Of a DNA stretch of 64,000 bases, positions 1 to 12,699 are shown one piece after another; position 1 is the first letter of the stretch, and each line of letters opens with the position of its first letter. The stretch comes from Lucifuga dentata (Eukaryota > Chordata > Actinopteri > Ophidiiformes > Bythitidae), in contig VXCM01002603.1 in assembly GCA_014773175.1 (NCBI GenBank), positions 40,647 through 104,646 on the forward strand. Direction: 5' to 3'. The notes under the pieces are model-generated. The model searched no databases. It had not been told where the DNA came from and saw only the letters and a program-made list of their open reading frames with translations. Position numbers and translations under genes: made by a program.

Positions 1-1612
1 ACTTAATTTTATCCCAAAAAGGCCAAAATAAAGCCACGAATGTTCCCATATTCTGCACTTACATTCATAATTAAGAGTTAACCTAATTTAAGGTTAAATT
101 AAATGTCCTGTCTCCTAAGAATTCAAATTAAGTAAAATCTTTGCCTGTGTGTGATTATTTTAATTTCTAATTCTATTTCAGTATTTTGGTTCAAAGTCTG
201 CTGCTATATGCTAAATGTAAATTATGCTATATGTAAGCCTATATGCTATATGTAAATTAGCATTCCACTCTTTAGCCGTTTTATTCCAATTAGTTCTTGT
301 CAAGAAAAACTTTCTTTCCTTGTGTATAACAGTATTTGCACTAACCTGATGGTTGCTCAAATTGGAGAGATAATAGTTTTATTTCTGTTTCATCTTAAGA
401 GGTAAATAACCTGTAAATGTCAGAATCTGCACACACAGGTTTCTTATTCTTACCAGTTTACCTGAAATGAGTATTTTTTTAAAAAGTATGAGAATAAACT
501 GTAATTTTAGATTCAGTGTGGCCTCTCCGCAGTCTCAGTATATAGTTATCTGTATAATATCAAATATAAAATATTTTACAAAGTAAAGCCAGCACTCTAA
601 ACAGTAACACTGATGGTTTGGTGTCGTCCTGTTTATCAAGCTTAATCTTAAATTGTAGCTAAATTAAGAACAAGATGGAAAGTCAAACCAAAAACTGTTT
701 TAATATCTAACTCAGAGCTCTGAAAATGACAGTAAATTATTTAGGAGGAAGTCGTGACTATAATTTGCATATGGGAAGCATGTGCTTTGATTGGGCGTGA
801 GTTTGTACACGGGGTGTGTCCACGTCTGGGAATAAAAGGGGTGTGATGTTCTCACAGTGGCGTTGGGGGGGTTAAGCAGAGGAGGGAGGCCGGGGGTGTT
901 GTGACATCCACACAAACACACACGGTGACAGTGGAGCAAGTGAAGACATGATGCAAGTCGACATAGTGCTCATTGTCCCACATCCACTCTGATTCATATG
1001 TAAACACACACACACACAGATGCTATGGACACACTCAGATGATATGAGAATTAGCATATGAGTGTGCACGAGCAGCTTTAATTCACACACACGTATAAAT
1101 GGATGCATGCACACATTTTCCTCAGCGCTTGGACAGGTAGACATTAAGATTTGTTAATACATAATCTAGATTCATGACAACAGATATTGTATCTGACAGC
1201 TTTGTAAGGGAGATGAAGGTCGTCAGGACTTGTTCTGCAGTCCAGTTACTCACTGCTGTGAGTAATTGGACACTTACTCACTTTGTGTCATCGTGTGTGT
1301 GTACATAAGTGCCATTAAAGATTCATTTTTTCCTTCTTATAGCTATAGAAGTTGACATCATAATTTTTTGAAAAAGTAATACAGATCAAATCAACACTAA
1401 ATGATAGTAAGGGAAGAAATACAATATGATATGATACAATACTACAATATCACGCCATATAATAACATATAATACCATGCCATATGATACAATACTGTGC
1501 CAAGATTTCCTCCATGAAAGTATTGTTATTAGCAGACAGCGTAAAAATAAATAAAATTTAAAAAAACATGTTTTGATGAAGATTGTCAGCCATCCAGGCA
1601 GTAGATATGTTT

Positions 1613-1811
1613 TATGAAAACTCAGTCAGGTCAACTGGATTCAGGTTTTTTTGAAATTCTGAAACATTTCATCATCCAAATGGCTTCGTCAGTCAGAAAA
1701 AAATGAAAAATGAAAATGAAAGAAAATTTCTCTGACTGACGAAGCCATTTGGATGATGAAATGTTTCAGAATTTCAAAAAAACCTGAATCCAATTGACCT
1801 GAGTTTTCATA
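1613..1811. repeat. Fold-back repeat with ~80-bp arms
   Basis: The arms at about 1613-1697 and 1731-1811 are near-perfect reverse complements separated by about 30 bases of A-rich loop. The core of each arm reads CATCATCCAAATGGCTTCGT or its complement. I recognise this as a dispersed fish repeat, probably a non-autonomous DNA transposon, but cannot name the family. Confidence 0.75.
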
Positions 1812-3782
1812 CAACATAATAAACAGATGTTGATCAGTTTGAGACATGAAATACAATTTGAACACATCTGCCAGATGAATATTTTAATAAAATATTTATG
1901 TATTTATTTATGAATATGAGTCTGTTCTTTCTCACAGGCATTAGATGACTTTGACAAGCAGGCAACTCAAATAATGAAAGAGATTCGGCAAACAGAGTGA
2001 ATGCACGTCAGCAGAAGTGCAGCAGGTACGCTAACCTCCATTGTTTACCTCAGCGGCATAAAAAACGAGCCTGAAGCTGTAAGTGTAAATATAAAAGATC
2101 AAAAGACACAAATATTCCTGAGCTGGAGCAACTCTGCCTGTTCAACACTCCAATCAACAACTTAGAAAGTGAGAAATCCCAGATTTTGAATCATAAATGT
2201 TGATTTTGAAGATTTCTAGTGAGTTCTTTAGGAAGTTGGTGTGTGTCGTGTCGTTATGACGTGACAGAAACTCGCTGTGGGACAAGTCAGACCCGGGATG
2301 AGACAACCTGCTGGACCAGCCTGTAGTTATTTTCCACAGTATATCATTTTTACTGTTAAGAACTCCGAGATAACAATCTGGTGATGTCATGAATGAAGTC
2401 ACTTTATCTTCAAAATATCAGTTCAGAAAATGCATTTTAGCTTTTCCAGCAGAATTTATGGGGATTTCAAGAACCATAAATGTTGATACTGAGATAAACG
2501 CTACAGTTAAGACAATATCCTTATTTCCTTACTGTATATTTGGTGGATCTTTATTAAGTCGCATTTGAAGACAAAGAAAGACAGTTAGGATCTTCTCTTT
2601 GTGTAGATTCATAAGAATTTCCCCAATAAAAGCTACACTGCAAAATATGTTTAATTTTTTGTCTTTATTGGGTCATTAATCGAACCTTACTGCTCATCCT
2701 CTTGCCTCCTCAACATGATCTCATTTTGCATGTGTAGGACATGATGATGTGCGGTAACCACTGGGGAATTTCTGATCAGGTGACAAAACGTGGGGAAAAT
2801 TCACGTCTGCAGCAGCTGATTACAGGGGAAGCATATCTGACATAGCTGTGCCTGCCTATTATCAGACATCATTGAAACGGCCCTGTCATTACTGTGGCTC
2901 TGTGAAGGTTTTGGAGCCTGTACGATACGGAAGCTAGGCTAAAGATGAAAATGAGTACCGGGTTTAAGAAAAATCATTACAGCCCAAAACGCCATGACAA
3001 CATCATGCTGGATGACAGATTCTTTTGGAAATCACGTCTGATTCAATCACAGGTTGTGACCAATCAAAGCAGACATGGCAGCACCACAGGAAATACAGAA
3101 ACTGAAGAGCTTTCATCACATAGCAGTGCTGTGTGATTGATATGGGAGCGCACACACAAACACACACACATTCACACACAAAGAACAATCAAATCACTTT
3201 TGTCCTGACCAATAAAAGCATCAGTGTAACAGCACAGGGCCAAAGGATTTGAATTTGCCTGTTCAGACCTGCCTTCAAACACGCACACGCACACACACAG
3301 CTCTTTTCTTTAAAGACAAACAGAGAAAACGGATGTGTGTTTGCAGGTAGCTCTGCCCTGACAGACCAGTAGAGCAGCTTCGGTCTCTTATCTCCTGCCA
3401 GCTGGTCCGACCTGAACATCGTCTCACTCGCATCTACCAGGTGAGGCTGGAAGGGCGTGGCCCCCCCAGTGAGGCCTAGAGAAAAATCCTGCATCAACAG
3501 GAAAAATAGAAAGTGGCAAGGGAGGGGGCCAGGCTGTAATGTCAAATCATCGCCTCGTATGAATCTGTATTAGTGTGCAGCAGCAGCGGCGAGGCTGGTT
3601 GAGGTGATAAAGTCTTTGGTAAATACATTTTGACCTGTAAGAGGACAGAAGGGTCGCATTTCCTGTCCAGCAAGGAAACTAGCCTCTAGCAAATAAGAGC
3701 AAATTTCCCCTGAAGAGAAACCTATTAATCACACGAGTTACACATTACACACTTCCAAAGCAATACAATGTCGATACAATGT

Positions 3783-4348
3783 CAATATTCAATTTTCATA
3801 CACGTAATGTTACTGACAATCATTTCCCAAAGCATACTACTGGAACGGTGAATTAAAAATGTTTTTCCTACCTTCCAGACCTCCAATGGTTTCAGTTCAT
3901 TCTGGTACACTATTAAAATCAACTTGTTGATACTTGAAATGTTCTTGGGATAGGTAATCCATCATCACCAACAAGACGTATATCCAGGTTGTTGTTGTTT
4001 TTTTTTTTTTCCAGAAGTTTGTACATAATTTTAGCGTTTAAGTGCAATAAAAAAAGTGTGGAGTGAATCTATGTCTCTAGCGGGGAATATAGTCCCAAAA
4101 GAAGACCTGCGTTTATTAAAAGACCGTGACTTCATAAGGCTGCGTAACTATTAGCAGGAGAAACATTGATTTTTAAGGTGGGTGTATCACTTGCATATTT
4201 GATTTTGAAACATTAAGAGATTTTGCAAAATATCAGGAAAGCTGAAATACAGTTTTATCCTTTGGGAAATGATTATCAGTAACGTAACATGTATGAAAAT
4301 TTAATATATTAGGCTCAGACGTGCAAAATGGACAGTATGGTCCTTTAA
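3783..4348. mobile_element. TTAAAGGACC-family MITE, 5' truncated
   Basis: The right end is intact (ATGGTCCTTTAA) and the interior matches the complete copies at 6264 and 32228 in inverted orientation. The left terminal ~45 bases with the TTAAAGGACC end are missing. Type A copy. Confidence 0.8.
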
Positions 4349-5646
4349 GGCAGATGCAGCTCTGCGGTTTGGACACTCAGTAGCAGTTGTAGCGCTTCAA
4401 CAGAGGCTCAGGAAGTTTTTGGGTGAAAGGTCACACAAAGACATGATATGGGATGTGTGTGTGCCAGCCGGCAACAGAAGACAGTTAGAAGTCTGGAGCC
4501 TGGATAGGATTAAAGCTGTCACATGCGTCTTTTTCCATAGCGAGCTGAAGCTGCGGTGTACCTTTCACGTACGACTCATATTACCAAAAAGAGCCAAACG
4601 TTCGGCAAAGCCTCTTTTATGCAGAGACCGGTTCTGCAGTGCCACCAGACCAGGATTACCCTCCAAACACCTCCACACACTTCACTTCTGCTCATCTGCA
4701 TGTTTGCTGTTGGTACATAAAGTGAACATAATCTGAAGTGTGTGTGGAAAAGGCTGAGCATACAATCTATTGATTAAATTTAATTTATTATAATTTATAT
4801 ATTTAATTGATCTATTAAGCTGTTTTCATTGCGTATATATTGTTTAATCACAAATGGTTTACCAATAAAATGTTTCTAATTTGAATAATTACATTATCGT
4901 ACAGTTCCTGTTTCTAAGCAATATGTGATGTACAACAACACATAAAACTGCCTCAACCTTTTGAATACGAATATTCATGAGAAATACATATGCACCATTT
5001 TTATTATAGTGATTCAGCCAGCTCAGTATAATTTATTAAATACATTTGACAGCCTTCCTTTTTACATTTGAATTTTGGCTTAAATGCCAACAGAATCTCA
5101 CCTTAAGAAGAATATGATTACTGCGAATCTTAAGGATTCCACCTTTGAAACTCATAAGTAAATTTTGATTAAATTAATTATGATTAGAAATTAAAGATAA
5201 AACTCAAACCACAGACAAATTGCTTTAAAGTTGCAATGAAATACTTAATTATATGAAAAATGATTGGAAAAAAATACGAATATGTAAAAGTTAATGTTAA
5301 AATGAAAGAATACTGTGTCTTAAGATGTGTAGTAGTTGTGCTATTATGCTTTGTATTTCAGTTTTTGTCTTTTTTATCTTTATCATATAACCATTGATGA
5401 ACAAATGTATCAATTATGATACAAATTATTACACAAACAAATGAAATGGTTTAGGAGTGAATCCTTCAGAGAATTTAGAGTTGAGATTAGGGGAAGCTGG
5501 AATCCCCAACACAAACTCTGATGACAGAAAAACAGAAAAGTGACAAGAAACTATTTGCTGAAATCACAAAAATTATCCCAGATCTCTATAACTCTGAAAA
5601 TGGTTAACAGACTTATTTAATATGCATGTCACAAAGCCAAAAATAT

Positions 5647-5647
<1 letters not shown>

Positions 5648-5693
<46 letters not shown>

Positions 5694-5694
5694 N
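5648..5694. repeat. GA microsatellite ending in an N
   Basis: An uninterrupted (GA)n tract of about 45 bases ends at a single N at 5694. The N is probably a contig join in a low-complexity tract, so the true length is unknown. Confidence 0.9.
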
Positions 5695-6263
5695 AAATCC
5701 AAACAGACGTGGGGTTCCTGCCTGCATGGACCGGTAGGTACGGCGGATAAACCGACACGTTTCTAACAATACAGCGACTCTTTCTTCCCTCAGCAGCTGT
5801 CAGCCAGGAGCACAACACACAAAAACACAATGAAAAACACACAACGCCACAAAGAATCATGGCATTCTATTAAATGCAAACTGACAAGCCTTTGCATTAT
5901 ATAAACTTTGAGGTACTGTATTTATATTCCTGCATTTTTTTGGTGTATGCACATATTTTCTGTTATGACCTCTCCATGTACCTCACAGCATGGCTGCACA
6001 AGTGTGTGACTTAGCTTAGCTCATAACCTCTGAATGTGACACGATCAGCTCAGAGAGAGGGAACGTCTGTCATTATGTTATGAGTGTAAATGTGTGTGTA
6101 TGTGTGTGTGTGTGCGTGCACTGCAGGTGATAAAGAGGCAACACCCTAGCACAGTGGGCCTCCAAACCCTCCTCTTCCTCTAAGCCCTGAGGTTCTCACA
6201 CACCATAACACCATAAACCACAATCCTGTTTACAGCACTTATACACACTCAAATAAAGCTGCA

Positions 6264-6872
6264 TTAAAGGACCATACCATCAGTTTTGCATGTTTGAGCC
6301 TAAAATATACAATTTTCATACACACAAGTTTCTGACAATCATTTCCTAAAGCATACTACTGGAACTGTGAATTAAAAATGTTTTTCCTACCTTCCAGACC
6401 ACCATTGTTGGTGGACTGGAAGGTTGGTGGTCCAGTTCATTCTGGTACGCTATTAAAATCAACTTGTTGATACTTGAAATGTTCTTGGGATAGGTAACCC
6501 ATCATTGTGAACAAGACATACATTCAGGTTTTAGAAGTTACGTAATTTAAGCGTTTAAGTGCAATAAAAAGCGTGGAGTGAATGTATGCCTCCACTGGGG
6601 AATATAGTCCCAAAAGAAGACCTGCGTTTATGGAAAAATTTAAGGGACCATGACTTCATAAGGCTGCGTAACTATTAGCAGGCGAAACATGGATTTTTAA
6701 GGTGGGTGTATCACTTGAATATTTGATTTTTAAAGATTAAGAGATTTTGTAAAACATCAGGAAAGCTGAAATGCAGTTTTATCCTTTGGAAAATGACTGT
6801 CAGTAACGTAACACATATGAAAATTGAATATATTAGGCTCAAACATGCAAAATGGCCTGAATGGTCTTTTAA
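6264..6872. mobile_element. TTAAAGGACC-family MITE, complete
   Basis: Begins TTAAAGGACCATACC and ends GGTCTTTTAA, with long inverted terminal repeats (about 85 bases, imperfect) around a ~440-base AT-rich core without coding capacity. A short local duplication, GGAGGTCCAGT-like, lies near 6410-6440. Confidence 0.88.
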
Positions 6873-7465
6873 ACACAAATTTAAAGGGCCAGTTCATCCA
6901 AATTACCAAACAAAAAACATGGTAGAATTCCACTCCTTTCTATTGTATTAGGATGATTGTGGAAATCTCAAAACCTGGTAAATAAAACTGAAAATCTCTG
7001 CATAGTTACCATGAGGTATAATAGAGAAAATATTTTGTTTTTTGTCATTTTGGAGAATTCAGGTTATGAAAACGAACAAGAACACAAAATTCAACAGATG
7101 TAGTCATTATTGTTGGGTGGTTAGTTGTCCTAACAAGTAAACCATGCTGAGTTCATGTGAGATTACAGCCCGATTATAAATGAGGGTAATTAACAAAACT
7201 GCAAGGCCTGTTTTTACATCTGGCAGGGAAAGACTGAGATTCTACACTAAACCAAACCTCTACGCTCCCTAAGATTTATGCTCAGGGCTGCTCAGCAGTT
7301 TATGAGGCCTTTTCAGACACCCTGAGGTGTCACTTGTGGTCACTCCCACCAGATTTTCTGCTCCAGCCCTGGTTCCTGGCTGTTTTGCACCTCCAGGAGG
7401 GCCCATTATCCTGTCAGAGGGCCACTCTTCACAGCAGTGTAATGCCTCGCCCCATAAAAATCACA

Positions 7466-7592
7466 CCCTTCTGCTTGTTTTGTTGGCCTGTGAAGCTCAG
7501 GGTTCACATACAGGCTCGACTGGGAGCTNCCCTTCTGCTTGTTTTGTTGGCCTGTGAAGCTCAGGGTTCACATACAGGCTCGACTGGGAGCT
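7466..7592. other. Contig-join artefact: 63-nt duplicate around an N
   Basis: Bases 7466-7528 are repeated identically at 7530-7592, separated by one N at 7529. This is best read as two overlapping contig ends that were joined without merging, not as a biological tandem repeat. Confidence 0.85.
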
Positions 7593-8301
7593 GCAGATGG
7601 TTAAACTCGGCCTAGGGGGGGAAACACCGGCCAAGCAGTGGTGAAAACAAGAGCTGAGAACTTTAAACTATGGATAAGACAGAACCATTAAACTTTCAGA
7701 TTGTTATAGATTAATTACAGCCACAAGGCCTTTTTAAAAAGAAGCACTTTCCTCTGCAGGCAGAAACTACTCAGTGCATCTTGTTTATCATCCTTCTCAG
7801 CTGAAAAATGGCAGGATGTGCCCAAAAATGGTAACAAAATATTTTTGTTAAACTGTGCCTACAAATCACTTTTCAACTTTACTTAACACCATCTGCATCT
7901 GTTATTTGTTTTTTCTAAAATTTAAAGTGAATAAAACATTCAAACCCAAGATTCCATTATTTTAATTTTGCAGATGTCATACGGCTGATTTTATATATTT
8001 GTTAAAAACTTAGCCTGACATGTTTCGCATCTTTGGAAACTTTGGGATTTGAAATGAAAGTATGCATCAATGCTTGGCTGCAAAGTGAATCTGCAAAGTA
8101 GAACCAACTGGAGGTTTAAGCACTTAAGTGGGAAAAGCTATAATGCAGATCTAGGTTATATAGAGAGCAAGGATAACAATTTGAAATATAATCATCTAAT
8201 TACATGTTAACAAGAAAGTTACAGTACGTCTAAAAAGAAAGTAATGTCAGAAATGTCAGATCATTTACAGTATATGAAACTCAGGAGTATATTTGCAATA
8301 T

Positions 8302-8624
8302 TTTAGCGTTTAAGAGCAATAAAAAGCGCGGAGTGAATGTATATCTCCACTGGGGAATATAGTCCCAAAAGACCTGCGTTTAATGAAAAAAGTAAATGAT
8401 CATGACTTCATAAGGCTGCGTAACTATTAGCAGGAGAAACATGGATTTTTAAGGTGGGTGTATCACTTGAATATTTGATTTTGAAAGATTAAGAGATTTT
8501 GCAAAATATCAGGAAAGCTGAAATACGGTTTTATCCTTTGGGAAATGATTGTCAGTAACGTAACATGTATGAAAATTGAATATATTAGGCTCAAACATGC
8601 ACGATCGCCGGTACGGTCCTTTAA
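8302..8624. mobile_element. TTAAAGGACC-family MITE, right half
   Basis: Only the right half of a type A copy is present, starting around the TTAGCGTTTAAG core segment and ending GGTCCTTTAA. Confidence 0.8.
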
Positions 8625-9838
8625 TACCACATAGAAGAGCAGAGCTTGTTAATAATGAGTCCTGTGACAGACAAGACACAAGTAAACCTGACTGACTGCC
8701 TCAGCTAAGAGACAAAGCTAAATATACATATGAGGAAGTGAGAACATGTTTGAGGAAGGCTGAATGTTATTTATGAAAATATTCTGTTCTATTCTATTTT
8801 CTAAAGCTTTGTGTTTAGCAGCAGCCATCATGGCTGAAGACGAGTGCAGCATACAGAATGTCCTTTAGACATATTTGACTAAATTCAAGCTCAGTTTTGC
8901 ATTTGGAGCCAACTGTGATGTAACAAACGCTATAGAAAAACACACAGAATGTTTGCAGAACTGAATTCATTAAGAGACTAAAGCTTCAAAACTGGAGCCA
9001 CTGTTAACCTATATACCATATGAAACACTGACATGTTTGTTTCAAGTTTCTTTTTGGTAATGTACAGTAGAAGAGTAGCTGGAAGACACCAGTAGATATG
9101 GAGGCCAACAGGAAGCTGTAACACACAGGTAAATTGCTTTACCGCCACCTGCTGGCCTGCTTAAGCTTTACAAGCACCAGTCAGAATATGTTTAGAAAAC
9201 ATGCACAGAAGAGAATTAAATTCAAGTGTCATCTTACAGCTCTGCATCTACTTTAAATAAAAAAAATAAAAAAAAACTACAAATTGACACACAAAATTGT
9301 ATTTCAGGTGGAACTGATGGATGAACCCCTTTTGCAAGAGGTTATTATACTGTAACACATGAGCTTTAGTCAGTGTTGTGCTTCCCCCCACAGGAGATGA
9401 CAAGTAAATCTCCCCAAAAATATTCCTGTCAGACATACTGTAAGTACTCTATACTTTGATGGTAAATTAATGGCAAATAAATAAGATATGAGAAATAAAA
9501 TTGAAGACATATGAAATTTAATTAATTAGAAATACAATGAGGAAATGCTTATAAAATACATAAACTTTCACAATAACTACTTACAATCTAACTGCATAAA
9601 TTAGTGTGTAATAGTATTTCATAAGTTCTCAAATAATTATACAGCATGGTGCATTTAACACTCACATTCCCATTATCTGTGAGTACATGTTATACAGGTG
9701 ATTGATGAAATCAAGAAAAATACAGCGTACTTGATTAAATTAAAATGTGCCATAAAATTTAAACAGTATATCCACTTTTATTCAATTAAAATAAAATTAC
9801 AATAGTTACCGATGCAGAGAAGTTATGAAAGCACGTTG

Positions 9839-11146
9839 TCAGCACTTAGAAAGAATTTCCTGACAGCTTTTATAAACTTTCACCAAGCAGCTGAGCCTTG
9901 GCTTTGAACTCTGTAAGATAAATACAGGACTTTTATGAGAAACCAATACTTAAAATATCAATGACATGTCAGAGACAAAAGCAGATTACTGTCTGAGGTA
10001 AAAACCTGGATTAATTCTCACCTGGAACAACGGGACGACGCTTGACACTTCATTTGGGTCTGAGGGGTCCTTTAGTAATACACAGAGGTAATAGATGATT
10101 TGATGCTGAAATTAAATAATATCCATCATCAAACCACTCACATCTCATAAAGTCTGATGAAATGTATTATAAATCTATACATATGTAGTAGATTGAGTCA
10201 TATATGTCTTTAATCACCAGGTATACAGCTTCATTGATGACGATGTCCTTGATCCTGTTCATCTCAATGAAAGTGGTGCTCTCCCGACCTGAGGCATAGC
10301 TGGAAGACACCTGAATTCCTAAAGAGCCAATAACAAGCAGGGACTCATGATCTACCTTTACAAAGTGGATGTGAAGTATCATCCCGCCCAGAGTGATGAG
10401 TATAGCGCTGGACAGCACCGCAGTGTTCTGTAAAAGAAGAACAGAGAAAGAAAGATAGTCACATGCAGTTTTTATACGCTGGGCTGCAAGTTATGATTAT
10501 TCTCATTTTTCAATTATTCAATCAGTTCTTTTCTTTTTAATTAATCAATGACATTTTGAACAATAAAACTCACAAATATACCAGAGAGTATTAAGTAATG
10601 AGTACACCTAACAGGATGATAAAAGGGTAATTTAAGAAAAATCCAGGTTACATACACATTAAAATACAGCCTGTAAAATATGTACTACCATCTCTGTTCT
10701 GCGTATCTGCTAAAACATTATATCTGCGATATAATATTGGCTAGCCAATACCTCGGTCTGGCTCTATGAGTACTGGATGCAGTAACTAAGACCTATGTGA
10801 TGCTGAGGACTCATGACCTTCACATGAAGAGTCACCTGGCCCAAGGTGTGAACGACCAAGAAATTCTAGGTTACCATACACCAGACACAGAGGTTAAGAA
10901 CTTGAATGGGTGACAAAAGCGTATTCCAGATAAACAGCAGGTCATGCTAGTGGTGAGAATTTATTTTACCTGTGTGAAGAAGAACACGGCGTAGGCTAGC
11001 AGCCACACAGAGCAGGTGAACACCATCACCTTACTGATGGACACTTTAGGGGAGCTGATAGTGAACTCCCTGCAAAAGCTGGAATGTCTCTGACAGTCCA
11101 GAGAAATTGTATTGCCATTAATGTCAGTGAAAACTTCTTCTTCCAT
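9839..11146 (-). CDS. pigh: PIG-H, GPI-GlcNAc transferase subunit H
   Basis: PIG-H is an ER-membrane subunit of the GPI N-acetylglucosaminyltransferase complex (with PIG-A and others), which adds GlcNAc to phosphatidylinositol as the first step of GPI-anchor synthesis. Four coding exons on the minus strand: 11146-10970, 10427-10218, 10105-10022 and 9910-9839. All junctions are GT-AG and phase 0, giving 180 residues (human about 188). Recognition rests on exon 2, with two hydrophobic stretches followed by LGIQVSSSYASGRESTTF and IKDIVINEAVYL, and on exon 3 with IIYYLCVLLKDP. The start is the Met of MEEEVFTDI because upstream residues in the same frame have no match to the family. The C-terminus ends EILSKC, shorter than in human. 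It lies head-to-head with zfyve1, 1.55 kb apart. Confidence 0.93.
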
Positions 11147-11422
11147 TGTTAACGCGACGCAGAGATGCAAAGAGAAAAGTGAACATGAGACAGAACTGTC
11201 GAAAACAATTTAACAAGGGGAGCTTAGCATTAAGCTAACTCTGGCTAACAGGCACGGTCAGCGGCATAATTTGTTCTAATAGAAAACGCAAATATTCAGG
11301 AACACACAAGATGTTACATAACATCACTTAAACTCAGAATGAGAAAGTAAAACGGAAAACGTAGTTAATCTTTCCAGAAGACGCCAAAAACTAGCAAAGC
11401 AATTGCTTCCAGCGCTGGAAAG

Positions 11423-11441
11423 TGCAAAGCATTATGGGAAA
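11423..11441 (-). promoter_or_regulatory. ZNF143/Staf-like site, pigh-proximal
   Basis: Read on the minus strand this is TTCCCATAATGCTTTGCA, close to the known ZNF143 (Staf) consensus built around CCCATAATGC. It lies about 280 bases upstream of the pigh start codon, where such sites usually drive housekeeping promoters. Confidence 0.55.
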
Positions 11442-11610
11442 TCGATATTATTTTATCACTTACTCGTTGCCGCTACAAATATTTAACTATTTAAGCTAAC
11501 TTAAAAACGCAATAAACAGTATAGTTAAAATAAATACAATAATACAAACCAATATTTTCTAAACAGTAGAAAAATCTTTAGATTTCGCATTCTATATTTC
11601 AAATCCGACA

Positions 11611-11630
11611 TTCCCCATAATGCATTGTGG
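11611..11630 (+). promoter_or_regulatory. ZNF143/Staf-like site, zfyve1-facing
   Basis: TTCCCCATAATGCATTGTGG matches the core CCCATAATGCATTG of the ZNF143 consensus. It is in opposite orientation to the site at 11423-11441, about 170 bases away. Confidence 0.55.
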
Positions 11631-11665
11631 CTTTATGACTTTTGACCTCTGGATCAAAACAAGCC

Positions 11666-11800
11666 ATACAGAGGAGAGAAGGGAGCTGATGAACAGTCTA
11701 AAAGAGAGAAAGGTAAAATTTAATCTGAAAGGNATACAGAGGAGAGAAGGGAGCTGATGAACAGTCTAAAAGAGAGAAAGGTAAAATTTAATCTGAAAGG
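11666..11800. other. Contig-join artefact: 67-nt duplicate around an N
   Basis: Bases 11666-11732 are repeated at 11734-11800 with one N (11733) between. Unmerged contig overlap in the pigh/zfyve1 intergenic region. Confidence 0.85.
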
Positions 11801-11939
11801 TATGTTACAACAAAGCTCAGGGGCTTTACGTTATTCTTTTTTGTTTCATTATTTAAGGAGAACAGGGTTAAGTGTTAGAATATGAGATTATTATTGTGTT
11901 TTTTTTTTTGTTAAAGAAATAATTGAATCCAGATCCACA

Positions 11940-12025
11940 CTCCTCACCAGTTGGTGGCGGTAATGCACCAATTTGTTGTTTGCCAACCGCCATAAAATTT
12001 TACAGAAGAAGAAGAAGAAAAACAA
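11940..12025. repeat. Dispersed repeat with GAA tail
   Basis: The segment GGTGGCGGTAATGCACC, followed by GCCAACCGCCATAAA and a (GAA)n tail, is a short interspersed sequence I recognise from many fish genomes. Its class is uncertain. It sits in the pigh/zfyve1 intergenic region. Confidence 0.5.
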
Positions 12026-12699
12026 GCCGATCAGCTGATGCAAAAGCAACAACATCTCCAGAGCTCTGATACAAAATAGCTCGGCAGGCTAACTTCCCCG
12101 CTGGTGCTGTGTGTGTCAGTAGGCAGTATGTTGTAAGATTGTTTACATATCCATTTTTAGACTGAGCTTTATGCTTGTCGAGGCAGCATTTTATATAAAG
12201 AGCCGGTCGTCGTCCGTCGGACTGCTACTAGCCACTACTAGGTCAGTCAATTGTGATGAAGGTTGTTTGTTCAGAAGTGTCTCTTCGTGTAATTACACAT
12301 TAATTATATGCTTCTTTTAAAGAACTACGTGGCATTTTCGACTGAACTGGGATCTTAGTTAAACAAGAGAAGACATGTTAATATTAGCTAGCACACTGCC
12401 AACACATACAGTAATTACATGTCTGGACATGTGTGTTCAAAATTGCTGCCTTCTCGCTTAGCTTCAGTCTGAATATTCTCATTAACATTTCATATTATTT
12501 TTTGATAGTATTTCAAACGACTACGCTGGCTTTTGTTGGAGAATCTGAAAAAACAACAAAGAAAAAAAAATCAGTTTCATCAAAGTTGTCAAACCGTTTG
12601 TCATAACCTTCCACTGTACTGCTGTTGCAATCGTAATTACTGTCAGAAATACTCAAAGTCTTAGTGTTATCAACGCCAAGGGTATCGTTGTGACCCGAG

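Larger units (their letters stand above)
1..9838. other. Gene-free flank
   Basis: No coding exon could be supported on either strand in this stretch. Open frames here are short, lack recognisable domains and often run through CA/GT or GA repeats. What it does hold is listed separately: a long fold-back repeat near 1.6 kb, three copies of the TTAAAGGACC inverted-repeat family (3.8, 6.3 and 8.3 kb), a GA microsatellite at 5.65 kb and a contig-join duplication at 7.5 kb. The rest is AT-rich and looks unique. Distal regulatory elements cannot be excluded by eye. Confidence 0.6.
11147..12699. promoter_or_regulatory. Divergent intergenic region pigh/zfyve1
   Basis: The 1.55 kb between the two start codons should hold both promoters. 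It has two ZNF143-like sites (listed separately) and an AT-rich TATATAAAG at about 12192. A possible non-coding zfyve1 first exon ends at the donor CTACTAG|GTCAGT near 12241; this exon is inference. A dispersed repeat with a GAA tail sits at about 11940-12025, and a contig-join duplication at 11666-11800. Confidence 0.5.
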
